Shown here: positions 27,132 through 35,939 of the stretch, one piece after another
Layout of the letters: the number at the start of each line of letters is the position of its first letter
How positions within the stretch are numbered: position 1 is the first letter of the stretch
NCBI RefSeq assembly: GCF_000740795.1
Contig: NZ_JGYG01000008.1
Coordinates: 117,326 to 181,325, forward strand
Direction of reading: 5' to 3'
Origin: Haematobacter massiliensis
GTDB lineage: Bacteria > Pseudomonadota > Alphaproteobacteria > Rhodobacterales > Rhodobacteraceae
Length of the DNA stretch: 64,000 bases
Position numbers and translations under genes: made by a program
Notes under the pieces: generated by a model
The model's database searches: none
Seen by the model: the letters and a program-made list of their open reading frames with translations, nothing else
Told to the model about the DNA's origin: nothing

Positions 27132-28898
27132 TCATCCGGCGAAAAGGGTTTCGGGGGCGGCGGAGGTCAGATCAGGCGCCCCGGTCAGCAAGGCCATCAT
27201 GGCGGGGATCCGCGGCATTTCGGCGGCAAAGAAATAGCGGCAGGTCCAGCCCTTCGCCTCCGCCAGCGCGGCGGGGCCGGTGCGCGCCGCGGCCCGCGCC
27301 ATGGAAAGCCAGACCCAGCCCAGCACGAAATGCCCGAACGCCTCCAGAAACCCGGTGGCATTGCCGAGCGCGCGCTCCGCCGGCCAGCCGGCCAGCCGGG
27401 CGACCAGCTCTTCCAGCGCATCGGCGGTGCGGCTCAGCGTGGCGGCCTCCTCCGCGAAACCTTCGCCCTTCGCCTCCCGGCGGACCAGCGCGAGGAACCG
27501 CCCGAAGGCCGCGCCGCCGTCGCCCAGCACCTTGCGGCCCAGCAGGTCCAGCGCCTGTATCCCGGTCGTGCCCTCATGGATCGGGTTCAGTCGGCTGTCG
27601 CGGTAGAGCTGTTCGAGGTCGAAATCCCGCGTATAGCCGTAGCCGCCGTGGATCTGGATGCCCATGCTCAGCGCCGCCAGCCCCTGTTCCGACGGCCAGC
27701 TCTTCGTCACCGGGGTGAGCAGCGCGAGCATCTCCGCCGCGCTATCCCGCTCCGCCTGCGTCTGCGCGGCATGGGAAAGGTCGGCCAGCATCGCCGATTT
27801 CAGGCAGAGCGCCAGCGCGCCTTCCGCAATCGCCCGCTGCGCGAGCAGCATCCGGCGGATGTCGGGATGCGCGACGATCGGCACCGGCCGCCCCTGCCCC
27901 TTGCGGCCCTGCGCCCTTCCCTGCCGCCGTTCGCAGGCATAGGCGGTAGACAAAAAATGCCCGCGGCAGGCCATCGCGGCGCCGGAAAGGCCCACGTTGA
28001 TCCGCGCCTCGTTCATCATCTGGAACATCTGGGCGAGGCCCTGCCCCTCCTGCCCGACCAGCCAGCCGGTGGCGCCCTCCCGCTCCCCGAAGGCCATGGC
28101 GCAGTTCGGCGTGCCGCGATAGCCCATCTTGTGGTTCAGCCCGGTGACGGAGATGTCGTTGCGGCTGCCGTCCGGCAGGATCTTCGGCACCATGAAGAGC
28201 GAGATGCCCCGCGACCCTTCGGGCAGCGTCCCGTCCTCCCGCACGACCTTGGCGAGCACCAGATGCACGATCTGGCCGGTGATGTCCTGATCCCCGGCGG
28301 AGATCCACATCTTCGCCCCGCTGATGCGGTAGCGCGCGCCGAGATCGTCACGCCCCGCCGCCCGCGCCCGGGTGGTGATGTCACCCAGCGAGGACCCCGC
28401 CTCCGGCTCCGACAGACACATGGTGCCGAGCGCGCGCCCTGCATGCTGCGGGCGGGCGAAGGCCGCGACCTGCGCGGGCGTGCCGAAGGCGCAGATGAGC
28501 CGCGCATTGGCGCAGGAGAGCATGACGAAGGCCGACCCCGCCACATTCGCCGCCATCAGCCCCGCCATCCCGGCGGTGGCGACGGTGAAGGGCAGGCCCA
28601 TGCCCCCCTCTTCCGGCGCCACATCCGCAAGGTGCAGTCCCGCCTCCAGCCAGAGCCGCACGGCGGCGGCCAGCGCGGGTTCCACGCGCACCTCGCCATT
28701 CTCCATCCAGGGTTCCTGCCGGTCGGAGGTCTTCCAGCAGGGCAGGAACTCCCGCTCCGCCATCGCATGGGCGAGGTCGAGATAGCGCCCCCAATCCTCC
28801 CGGTCCTGCCCGGCAAACCGTGGCAGCTGCGCAAGGCGGCCCGCGTCCAGCCAGTCATGCAGCAGAAAGTCGATGTCGCTCCGGGAAATCACCGCCAT
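27132..28898 (-). CDS. Acyl-CoA dehydrogenase with C-terminal extension (588-residue FadE type)
   Basis: A 588-residue acyl-CoA dehydrogenase, longer than the 380-residue core because of an extra C-terminal helical domain after about residue 470. The flavin blocks MCLSEPEAGSSLGDITT and MWISAGDQDI, and the catalytic glutamate motif NPIHEGTTGIQALDL are all present. This is the broad-specificity long type common in proteobacterial fatty acid operons, the third kind of acyl-CoA dehydrogenase in the island. It starts 3 bp after the upstream crotonase stop. It likely acts on a later, shortened intermediate. Confidence 0.9.
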   Translation of the reverse strand: MAVISRSDIDFLLHDWLDAGRLAQLPRFAGQDREDWGRYLDLAHAMAEREFLPCWKTSDRQEPWMENGEVRVEPALAAAVRLWLEAGLHLADVAPEEGGMGLPFTVATAGMAGLMAANVAGSAFVMLSCANARLICAFGTPAQVAAFARPQHAGRALGTMCLSEPEAGSSLGDITTRARAAGRDDLGARYRISGAKMWISAGDQDITGQIVHLVLAKVVREDGTLPEGSRGISLFMVPKILPDGSRNDISVTGLNHKMGYRGTPNCAMAFGEREGATGWLVGQEGQGLAQMFQMMNEARINVGLSGAAMACRGHFLSTAYACERRQGRAQGRKGQGRPVPIVAHPDIRRMLLAQRAIAEGALALCLKSAMLADLSHAAQTQAERDSAAEMLALLTPVTKSWPSEQGLAALSMGIQIHGGYGYTRDFDLEQLYRDSRLNPIHEGTTGIQALDLLGRKVLGDGGAAFGRFLALVRREAKGEGFAEEAATLSRTADALEELVARLAGWPAERALGNATGFLEAFGHFVLGWVWLSMARAAARTGPAALAEAKGWTCRYFFAAEMPRIPAMMALLTGAPDLTSAAPETLFAG

Positions 28899-28901
28899 TC
28901 C

Positions 28902-29675
28902 TCACTCTCCCGCCCAGGCTGGATCGCGCTTTTCCTTGAAGGCGCGCGCGCCTTCCAGCGCATCGCGGCTCCGCTCCACCACCTTCCAGGCGGCGGTGTT
29001 GGCGGCCCAGTCGAGCCCGCGCCCCGCCGCCCCGTCGGCCAGCGCCAGCGACTGCGCCACGGCCAGCGGCGCATTGGCGGCGATGATGCGGGCCAGCTCC
29101 AGCGCCGGACCCTCCGCCCCGCCGGGTTCCGCCAGCGCATTGACGAGGCCGAACTCCGCCGCCCGCTCCGCCGTGATCGGCTCCCCCGTCAGGAGCATCT
29201 CTTTGGCCAGCGGCAGCGGCAGCAGCGAGGGCAGCCGGATCGCCCCGCCCCCCGCCGCGATTATGCCGCGCTTCACCTCTGGCACGGCGAACCGCGCATC
29301 GCGCGCGGCGACGGCCAGGTCGCAGGCCAGCATGATCTCGAACCCGCCCGCATAGGCGCCCCCGTTCACCGCGGCGATGATGGGCTTCGTGCGCGGGCGG
29401 GCAACGAAATGGCCGAAGCCCCATGGCCCGTCCAGCCCCGGCCGTTCGCCCGCCGCGAAGGCCGCCAGATCCATGCCCGCGCAGAACACCTTCCCCTCGC
29501 CGCGCAGCACCGCCACGCGGAGGCCCGGGTCTTCCTCGAACCGGGTCACGGCGTCGCGCAGCGCCTCCGCCACGGCGGTGTTCAGCGCGTTGCGCTGCTC
29601 CGGGCGGTTCAGGCAGATAACGGCGATGCCGGGCTCCGCGATTTCGAAATGCACGATGTCGAAACGCACGGGCAT
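28902..29675 (-). CDS. Enoyl-CoA hydratase
   Basis: A 257-residue crotonase with both catalytic glutamates in place: E113 in AGGFEIMLACDL and E133 in AVPEVKRG, plus the oxyanion loop FCAGMDLAAF. The conserved end FKEKRDPAWAGE is typical. It is therefore likely a true hydratase of trans-2-enoyl-CoA. It lies between a second crotonase, which stops 3 bp upstream, and the long acyl-CoA dehydrogenase, all on the minus strand in the carboxylase operon. Confidence 0.88.
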   Translation of the reverse strand: MPVRFDIVHFEIAEPGIAVICLNRPEQRNALNTAVAEALRDAVTRFEEDPGLRVAVLRGEGKVFCAGMDLAAFAAGERPGLDGPWGFGHFVARPRTKPIIAAVNGGAYAGGFEIMLACDLAVAARDARFAVPEVKRGIIAAGGGAIRLPSLLPLPLAKEMLLTGEPITAERAAEFGLVNALAEPGGAEGPALELARIIAANAPLAVAQSLALADGAAGRGLDWAANTAAWKVVERSRDALEGARAFKEKRDPAWAGE

Positions 29676-29678
29676 GGC

Positions 29679-30446
29679 TCAATCCCCCCTGAAGGCCGTG
29701 GGCCGTTTTTCGTTGAAGGAGGCCAGCCCCTCCCGCGCGTCGCCGGTGAGCGTGGCGAGGCCGAGCTGCCCTTCGGCAAAGCTGATCGCGCGGTCGAAAT
29801 CCATCGCCGCCAGCGCCCGCATCGCGTATTTGCCCCGCCGCGTCGCGGTGGGCGAGGTGGTGGCCAGCGCCGCCGCCATCTCCTCCACCGCCGCCATGAG
29901 GCCGCCGCGCGGCACGACGCGGTTCAGAAGCCCCGCCGCCCCCGCGAATTCCGCGTCATAAAGCGCGCCGGTCAGGCACATCTCCCGCAGGATGCGGGGG
30001 GGCACGAGGTCCTTCAGCAGGCTCAGCACCTGATAGGGGAAAAGGCCAATCTTCACCTCCGGCAGGCCGAATTTCGCCTCCTCGACCGCAATCGCCATGT
30101 CCGCCATGGCGAGGAACCCCATTCCCCCCGCGACGCAATGGCCGTTCACGGCGGCGATGATCGGCAGCGGGCAATCCTGCGACTGGCGCAGGAGGTTGCC
30201 GTAGGCGGTGCGGGGGCTCGCGAAGTCGAAGTCGAAGCCGCCGCCCGGTTGCAGATCGCCCCCGGCGCAGAAGGCCTTCTCTCCCGCGCCGGTCAGCACG
30301 ATCACACGGGCGCCGGAGGCCGCCGCCCGCGCGATGCCCTCCGAGACCAGCGCCAGCAGGTCATTGGTGATCGCATTGCGCTTTTCCGGGCGGTTCAGGG
30401 TGATCCAGGCGGCGGGGCCGCGCTCCTCATAGAGGACGATGCTCAT
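29679..30446 (-). CDS. Enoyl-CoA hydratase/isomerase family, glutaconyl-CoA hydratase-like role
   Basis: A 255-residue crotonase. The oxyanion loop FCAGGDLQPG is present. Of the two usual catalytic glutamates only E130 (GLPEVKIG) remains; the other position is G110 in AGGMGFLAM. Its start overlaps the carboxylase alpha stop by ATGA, so the two are coupled. In geranyl-CoA and methylcrotonyl-CoA carboxylase operons the gene at this place encodes the hydratase of the carboxylated (glutaconyl-type) product, which is the favoured inference. A longer open frame upstream lies inside the carboxylase gene. Confidence 0.85.
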   Translation of the reverse strand: MSIVLYEERGPAAWITLNRPEKRNAITNDLLALVSEGIARAAASGARVIVLTGAGEKAFCAGGDLQPGGGFDFDFASPRTAYGNLLRQSQDCPLPIIAAVNGHCVAGGMGFLAMADMAIAVEEAKFGLPEVKIGLFPYQVLSLLKDLVPPRILREMCLTGALYDAEFAGAAGLLNRVVPRGGLMAAVEEMAAALATTSPTATRRGKYAMRALAAMDFDRAISFAEGQLGLATLTGDAREGLASFNEKRPTAFRGD

Positions 30447-32437
30447 TGCGCCTCGACCTCGACCATCACGCGATGCGCGTCCACCTGATCGCCCCGCGCG
30501 ACACTCACCGCCTTCACCAGCCCGGCGACGGGGGTGACATGCGCATGTTCCATCTTCATCGCCTCCAGCACCACGACCGCGGCGCCTGCCTCCACCCGGT
30601 CGCCGACCGCCGCCTGCACGGCGACCACCCGGCCGTTCATGGAGGCGCGGATGCGCCCGTCCGACGCGCCGGCACCGCCCGTGACGCGGGGATGCAGGGT
30701 GCGGTCCTCGAACTCCCAGCCCTGCCCCTGCCAGTGCAGCAGGACGCGGCCGCCGTCCTGCACCAGCGTCGTGGTCATCCGCCGCCCGGCCATTTCCAGC
30801 CGGCAATGCCCCTCCCCATCCCGCCCGATCAGCCGCAGTCCGGTGGTCTGCCCGCCGCCGGTCACTTCCGCCGCGCCATCCGGCGCGATGCGGACGGCCA
30901 GTTCGTGCACCCGCTCGCCCGCCGCCAGCCGCAGGGGCGCGACGAAGCCGTGCTGGAGGCTCCCCGAAAGGCCGCTGCGCAGCAGGGCGGCGACGACGAC
31001 GGCCGCCTCCCCCTCCGCGGCGGCGGTATCGGGGAGGAGGGCTGCCTCATTCTCCGCGATGAAGGCGGTGGTGGCGCCGCCCGCTGCAAAGACCGGATGC
31101 GCGAGGCAGCGGGAGAGGAATTCGAGATTGGTGCGCAGGCCGAGCGCCTCCGTTCCCCGCAGGCCGCCCAGCAGGCGGCGGCGGGCATCGTCGCGGTCCG
31201 TGCCATGGGCGATGAGCTTCGCGATCATGGAATCGTAATAGGGTGGCACCTCGATCCCGGAGCGGAGCGCATGTTCCACCCGCATCCCGGACCCCACGGT
31301 CCAGCGCGCCAGCCGCCCCGACTGCGGCATGAAGCCCGCCTGCGGATCCTCGGCGCAGAGCCGCACCTCGATGGCATGGCCCGACAGGCGTACGTCCTGC
31401 TGCCGGATGGCCAGCGGCTCCCCCGCCGCGATGGAGAGTTGCAGCGCCACGATGTCGAGCCCCGTCACCGCCTCCGTCACCGGATGCTCCACCTGAAGGC
31501 GGGTGTTCATCTCCATGAAGTAGAAGTTCCCCTCCGCATCGAGGAGGAATTCCAGCGTCCCCGCGCCCTCGTAACCGATGGCTTTCACCGCCGCGACCGA
31601 CACCGCCCCCATCCGCGCGCGCAGCTCCGGCGTGACCACGGGGGATGGCGCTTCCTCCACCACCTTCTGGTGGCGGCGCTGCACCGAACAGTCCCGCTCG
31701 CCCAGATGGATGGCATGACCGTAGCGGTCGGCGAGGATCTGGATCTCGATATGCCGGGGCCGCAGGATCGCCCGTTCCAGCAGCACGGTGTCATCCCCGA
31801 AGGCGCCCCGCGCCTCCGACTTCGCGAGGGTGAGGGAGGGCAGGAACTCCTCCGCCTTCGCGACCAGCCGCATCCCGCGCCCGCCGCCGCCCGCCGTCGC
31901 CTTGATCATCAGCGGATAGCCGATGCGCCTGGCCTCCTCCGCCAGCCGCTCCGGCGTCTGGTCCTCTCCCTGATAGCCGGGCACGCAGGGTACCCCGGCG
32001 GCGATCATCAGCGCCTTGGCCCCCGCCTTGTCGCCCATCGCGCGGATCGCCTCCGGCGAGGGGCCGACGAAGATGAGACCCGCCTCCCGCACCGCGGCGG
32101 CGAAGGCCTCGTTCTCCGCCAGAAAGCCGTAGCCCGGATGGATCGCCTCCGCCCCAGTGGCGCGGGCGGCCTCGATGATCGCTGGGATCTTCAGGTAGCT
32201 GTCGCGGGGCGCCGCGCCGCCGATCCGCACCGCCTCATCGGCGAAGGCCGCGGGCGCGCCATCCGCATCCGGGTCCGAATAGACCGCCACCGTGGCGATG
32301 CCTCGTTCGCGGGCGGAGCGCAGGATGCGCATCGCGATCTCGCCCCGGTTGGCGACGAGGAGCTTGGAAAACGGGCTGGGTTTCAGGGTCATTGCGGTGT
32401 CCTCAGCGGCGGAGGGTTTGGTCAGCGTGCGGTTCAT
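30443..32437 (-). CDS. Biotin-dependent acyl-CoA carboxylase alpha subunit (geranyl-/methylcrotonyl-CoA type)
   Basis: A 664-residue protein with the order biotin carboxylase (about 20-465), a linking BT-like region, and a biotin carrier domain. KLLVANRGEIAMRI opens the carboxylase domain; the ATP loop KATAGGGGRGMR and EMNTRLQVEHPVTE follow. Biotin would attach at K628 in LEAMKMEH. It charges biotin with bicarbonate and passes the carboxyl group to the beta subunit. It overlaps the beta gene by ATGA upstream and the crotonase by ATGA downstream. Which acyl-CoA is carboxylated is set by the beta subunit. Confidence 0.93.
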   Translation of the reverse strand: MNRTLTKPSAAEDTAMTLKPSPFSKLLVANRGEIAMRILRSARERGIATVAVYSDPDADGAPAAFADEAVRIGGAAPRDSYLKIPAIIEAARATGAEAIHPGYGFLAENEAFAAAVREAGLIFVGPSPEAIRAMGDKAGAKALMIAAGVPCVPGYQGEDQTPERLAEEARRIGYPLMIKATAGGGGRGMRLVAKAEEFLPSLTLAKSEARGAFGDDTVLLERAILRPRHIEIQILADRYGHAIHLGERDCSVQRRHQKVVEEAPSPVVTPELRARMGAVSVAAVKAIGYEGAGTLEFLLDAEGNFYFMEMNTRLQVEHPVTEAVTGLDIVALQLSIAAGEPLAIRQQDVRLSGHAIEVRLCAEDPQAGFMPQSGRLARWTVGSGMRVEHALRSGIEVPPYYDSMIAKLIAHGTDRDDARRRLLGGLRGTEALGLRTNLEFLSRCLAHPVFAAGGATTAFIAENEAALLPDTAAAEGEAAVVVAALLRSGLSGSLQHGFVAPLRLAAGERVHELAVRIAPDGAAEVTGGGQTTGLRLIGRDGEGHCRLEMAGRRMTTTLVQDGGRVLLHWQGQGWEFEDRTLHPRVTGGAGASDGRIRASMNGRVVAVQAAVGDRVEAGAAVVVLEAMKMEHAHVTPVAGLVKAVSVARGDQVDAHRVMVEVEAQ

Positions 32438-34050
32438 GGCCGCGCCACCGCGAATTGCATGGGTACGGGCCGCGCGGCCCGTGCCTCCCGCGTGATGCGC
32501 ATGACGAGCGCCAGCACCGCCCGGGTCTCCCTCGGGTCAATCACCCCGTCGTCCAGCACCCGGGCGGAGGTGTAGAAGGCATCCATCTGCCGGTCGAAAT
32601 TGTCGATGATCCTGCGGGACTGCTTCTCCAGCGCCTCTTCGTCCACTGCCTCGCCCAGCCGTTGCGCGCGCCCCTCCGCGATGACGCGCATGGTGCCCGC
32701 CGCCTGTTCGCCGCCCATCACCGCCGTGCGCGCATTGGGCCAGGAGAAGGCGAAACGCGGGTGGAAGCCGCGCCCGCACATGCCGTAATTGCCCGCGCCG
32801 AAGGAGGCGCCGCAGAAGACGGTGAACTGGGGTACGGTCGCATTCGTCACCGCTTGGATCATCTTCGAGCCGTGCTTGATGATGCCCGCCTCCTCATGCC
32901 GTCGGCCGACCATGAAACCCGTGGTGTTGTTGAGATAGAGGATCGGCACCTTCGTCTGGCAGCAGGCCTGGATGAAATGCGTGGCCTTGGCCGCGCCCGC
33001 CTCGTCGATGGGGCCGTTGTTGGTGATGATACCCAAGGGCCAACCCTCCACCATCCCCGTGCCGCAGAGCGTGGCGGAGCCGTAGCGGTCGCCGAAGACG
33101 GTGAACTCCGACCCGTCCACGATCCGCGCGATGACCTCCGCCATGTCGACGGGGGTGCGGTGATCGGGCGGGATCAGGCCCAGCATCGTCTCCGGCGGCG
33201 ATGCGGGTGGCAGCCAGGGGCGTGGAGCCTCCGCCCCGGGTAGCCAGTCGATGTGGGCGATGATGTCGCGCGCGATGCCGATGGCATGGGCGTCATCCTC
33301 CGCCAGATAATCGCCGAGGCCGGAGATGCCGGTGTGCATCTCCGCCCCGCCCAGTTCCTCCTCCTCCGCGATCTCGCCGGTCGCGGCCTTCAGGAGCGGC
33401 GGCCCGGCGAGGAAGGCCCGCGTGCGCCCGCGCACCATGACGATATGGTCGGCAAGCCCGGTCTGATAGGCGCCCCCGGCGGTGGAACTGCCATGCGTGA
33501 CCGTGATCACCGGCAGGCCGCGCGCCGACATCAGCGCGAGATTGCGGAAGAGATTGCCGCCGCGCACGAAATCCTCCACCCGATAGGCCATGAGGTTCGC
33601 GCCCGCGCTTTCCACCAGTTGAACGAAGGGCAGGTTGTTCTCCAGCGCGATTTCCTGCACCCGCAGGTGCTTGTCCAGCCCGCCGGGTTGCAGCGCCCCG
33701 GCTGCGATGCCGCTGTCGGAGGCGCAGACCATCACCCGCCGCCCGGCGACCACGCCGATGCCTGCGATGATGCCGCCGCCGGGGACGGATTTCTCCGCAT
33801 CGTCGCGGTCCATCCGGTAGCCGGCCAGCGCCGCGATCTCCAGAAACGGGGTGCCGGGGTCGAGGAGTAGCGCCACCCGGCTCCTCGGCAGGATCTGGCC
33901 GCGTTTCTCGAACCGCGCCGCCTGCCCGGAGGAGGCATGATGCGCCCGCGCCGCGATATCGTACGCCTGATCCACCAGCGCCTGCATCCGCGCCGCATTG
34001 GCGCGGAACCCGGCGGTGTTGACCGAAACCCTGCTCTCTATCCTTGCCAT
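32434..34050 (-). CDS. Acyl-CoA carboxylase beta subunit, geranyl-CoA carboxylase (AtuC)-like
   Basis: A 538-residue carboxyltransferase with two crotonase-type halves. The N-terminal half reads EKSVPGGGIIAGIG and ASDSGIAAGALQP, and then LVESAGANLMAYRVEDFVRG. Methylcrotonyl-CoA carboxylases have a different D-S-G-G-A-N-L-P block here. The C-terminal half has FGAGNYGMCGRGFHPRF and VMGGEQAAGTM. This wording is closer to geranyl-CoA carboxylase beta as I know it, but the assignment needs a tree. The ATG at 34050 follows GGGAGACGGGA. First gene of the seven-gene minus-strand operon, divergent from a GntR regulator. Confidence 0.87.
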   Translation of the reverse strand: MARIESRVSVNTAGFRANAARMQALVDQAYDIAARAHHASSGQAARFEKRGQILPRSRVALLLDPGTPFLEIAALAGYRMDRDDAEKSVPGGGIIAGIGVVAGRRVMVCASDSGIAAGALQPGGLDKHLRVQEIALENNLPFVQLVESAGANLMAYRVEDFVRGGNLFRNLALMSARGLPVITVTHGSSTAGGAYQTGLADHIVMVRGRTRAFLAGPPLLKAATGEIAEEEELGGAEMHTGISGLGDYLAEDDAHAIGIARDIIAHIDWLPGAEAPRPWLPPASPPETMLGLIPPDHRTPVDMAEVIARIVDGSEFTVFGDRYGSATLCGTGMVEGWPLGIITNNGPIDEAGAAKATHFIQACCQTKVPILYLNNTTGFMVGRRHEEAGIIKHGSKMIQAVTNATVPQFTVFCGASFGAGNYGMCGRGFHPRFAFSWPNARTAVMGGEQAAGTMRVIAEGRAQRLGEAVDEEALEKQSRRIIDNFDRQMDAFYTSARVLDDGVIDPRETRAVLALVMRITREARAARPVPMQFAVARP

Positions 34051-34227
34051 TCCCGTCTCCCGAATGGTTCGGCGCGCGCCGAACCGGCACGGGCCTTCCT
34101 TTGAGGACGAGCTTAGTGGTGGCGGCGGCGGGTGACTTGCGTGATTGTGCTGCCCATGAAGCGGAACGTCGCGGAGGCCGTGGCGGCTGATGCGGCACGG
34201 GCGGGAAGGCCCTTGAAAATCGTCGGG

Positions 34228-34246
34228 CGATATTGTCATATTATCG
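34228..34246. promoter_or_regulatory. Candidate operator in carboxylase/GntR divergent region
   Basis: CGATA and TATCG form a 5-bp inverted repeat around nine bases including TTGTCATAT. It lies in the AT-richer part of the 232-bp gap between the carboxylase operon and the GntR gene. Candidate site for that regulator; weak evidence only. Confidence 0.35.
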
Positions 34247-34282
34247 GGCAACGCATTTATCCGGCAACAGACGGGGGCCGCC

Positions 34283-34951
34283 TTGGACAGCGCGCAGGCA
34301 AAGCAGGCGAAACCGCGCACCAGCGCCTCCGACAGGATCGTGCGGGACATTACAGTCGGCCTCTATGAGGGGCGTTTCGTGCCCGGGCAGAGGCTTGTAG
34401 AGCCCGACCTGATGGAACAATACGCCGTCAGCCGCCCCACCGTGCGCGAGGCGGTGCAGCGGCTGGCCGCGCAGGGCATCGTCGACGTGTCGCACGGCAA
34501 GAGCGCGCGCATCCGGCAGCTTTCGGTGCAGGAGGGGCTGAACATCCTCCAGATCATCGAGGTAATCGTGGGCCTCGCCGCGCGGCTGGCGGCGCAGAAC
34601 ATCGACCATCCCGGCGCGCAGGAGGATCTGGCGCTGGCGCTCTCCGCGCTGATGGAGACCATCGCCTCGGAGGATCGCGCGGCCTTCATGCGGGCGCGCA
34701 ACCGGTTCCACCGCACCATGGCGCGCATCGGCGGCAACCCGGATCTGGAGCGGATCCTGACCGGGATGCAGGTGCATGTGCTGCGCAACCGGCTGGTGAT
34801 GCCGCCCGCCGAACGCGCCGCCTCCTACCGCCGGATCGGGGAGGCGATAGCGGCAGGCGACCCGGAGGCCGCGGAGACCGCCGCGCGCCAGCATGTCCAG
34901 CGGATGATGAGCGCGCTTTCCGCCGAGGTGCCGCGTCAGGCGCAGAGCTGA
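34283..34951 (+). CDS. GntR-family (FCD-domain) transcriptional regulator
   Basis: A 222-residue regulator. The N-terminal winged helix-turn-helix reads PGQRLVEPDLMEQYAVSRPT and VREAVQRLAAQGIV, followed by a helical FCD ligand domain from about residue 85. A weak GGGGG site precedes a TTG start at 34283; the first in-frame ATG would cut into the DNA-binding domain. It is divergent from the carboxylase operon, so it is the likely controller of that operon, responding to an acid or acyl-CoA. It closes the GC-rich island on the right. Confidence 0.87.
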   Translation: MDSAQAKQAKPRTSASDRIVRDITVGLYEGRFVPGQRLVEPDLMEQYAVSRPTVREAVQRLAAQGIVDVSHGKSARIRQLSVQEGLNILQIIEVIVGLAARLAAQNIDHPGAQEDLALALSALMETIASEDRAAFMRARNRFHRTMARIGGNPDLERILTGMQVHVLRNRLVMPPAERAASYRRIGEAIAAGDPEAAETAARQHVQRMMSALSAEVPRQAQS

Positions 34952-35543
34952 TCAGGGGTCTTCCATGAGGCTGGATAAGGTTTCCGAGGCTTGCGGCCGG
35001 AGCACGGCGTGGCGGGAGAGCCAAGCCAGGCGAACCCACCGCCTCAGCCAGCAGATCCAGCACATCGGAATACCCGAGCGCTGATCCGCATTCCCGGCCT
35101 CGGGATAGCCGCAGGGGGCAAGTACGACTCCGATACCGCCGGTCCAAGACTGATGGAACTTATGTTCGACGATGCGACGCACCATCTGCTTGGCAACAGA
35201 CCGCCATGCAGGCGCCAAGGGCCACAAGCATGGAGAAAAGGGATTTTCTCGCCTGTCCGCCTTTGGTTAGCTCTGCGGCCAGTCCCGACAACCCTCCGCG
35301 ACACTCCTGCGGTCCAGGGTTGCGGAGGACTGGTGTATCGGGCGCTACTGTCGAGCGGTTGCGGTTCTGAGCCGCGATCCATGGCGCTGCCGCCATGTTG
35401 CTGGGGCTGTACCGTGGGCCATTGCTCGCGGTCGGGGCGAGAGTCGGGACGCTGTCGGACGTGCTGCTGGCCCATGATCGGGCCTTGGGCTGCGCCGATG
35501 GCAAACAGGAGGCGATCGGAGAGAGTGTCGGCGCGCCCGCGGG
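34952..35543. other. No recognisable gene
   Basis: Several overlapping open frames exist on both strands, but none shows a family motif, a convincing ribosome site or consistent coding character. The stretch separates the catabolic island from the hicB relic and metal-resistance pair and is probably debris at an island edge. Confidence 0.4.
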
Positions 35544-35913
35544 TCACACCCCGGTGATCTCCCGGCGGGCGAGGTTTGCGAGGAAATAGGATCGCGCGAC
35601 GTGCTTCCGTTCGGCTGCCGCGTCGATCGCTTTCGGCAAGCCGCTGTCAAGCGACAGGTTCCCACGAACAAGCGTCCCGGATGCCGCAATATACGGCAGG
35701 ACGAGCAGCGTGCCCCTTGCGCCAATTCCTCCCGCACTTCCGGGAGTTTGCGGATTTCGTCAGGCGGCCGGAGTCCCGGCACGGCGTATCCTCAAGGTAG
35801 AGGTTCAGGGCTTCTGCAGCCGTGGCAGGGATTTCCGCCCAGGTATCGGCGGCCGGGACGCCGGGCAGGTCAGGGAAGGACAGGCCCCGATGGCTCCTCC
35901 CCGCCGTGCCCAA
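35544..35913 (-). pseudogene. HicB-family antitoxin relic, frameshifted
   Basis: Three successive frames together rebuild a HicB protein. They are FPDLPGVPAADTW plus ATAAEALNLYLEDTP; then GLRPPDEIRKLPEVREELAQ; then LPKAIDAAAERKHVARSYFL plus ANLARREI before the stop at 35544. The first part is the HicB degraded RNase H-like domain and the last is a ribbon-helix-helix-type DNA-binding end. At least two frameshifts and a lost N-terminus make it non-functional. No hicA toxin is seen; the position where it would lie is taken by the P-type ATPase gene. Confidence 0.75.
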
Positions 35914-35939
35914 GGCGATGGCTCCCCTCGTCCGGCCTC

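Noticed and set aside
27330..30488. A plus-strand open frame of about 1050 codons opposite the dehydrogenase and crotonase genes
   Set aside because: Antisense to well-supported genes, composition typical of a GC-rich shadow frame, and no ribosome site or motif.
30443..34050. Naming the carboxylase subunits atuF/atuC or liuD/liuB outright
   Set aside because: The beta subunit wording favours the geranyl-CoA type, but without a tree and without atuA nearby a definite symbol is not justified.
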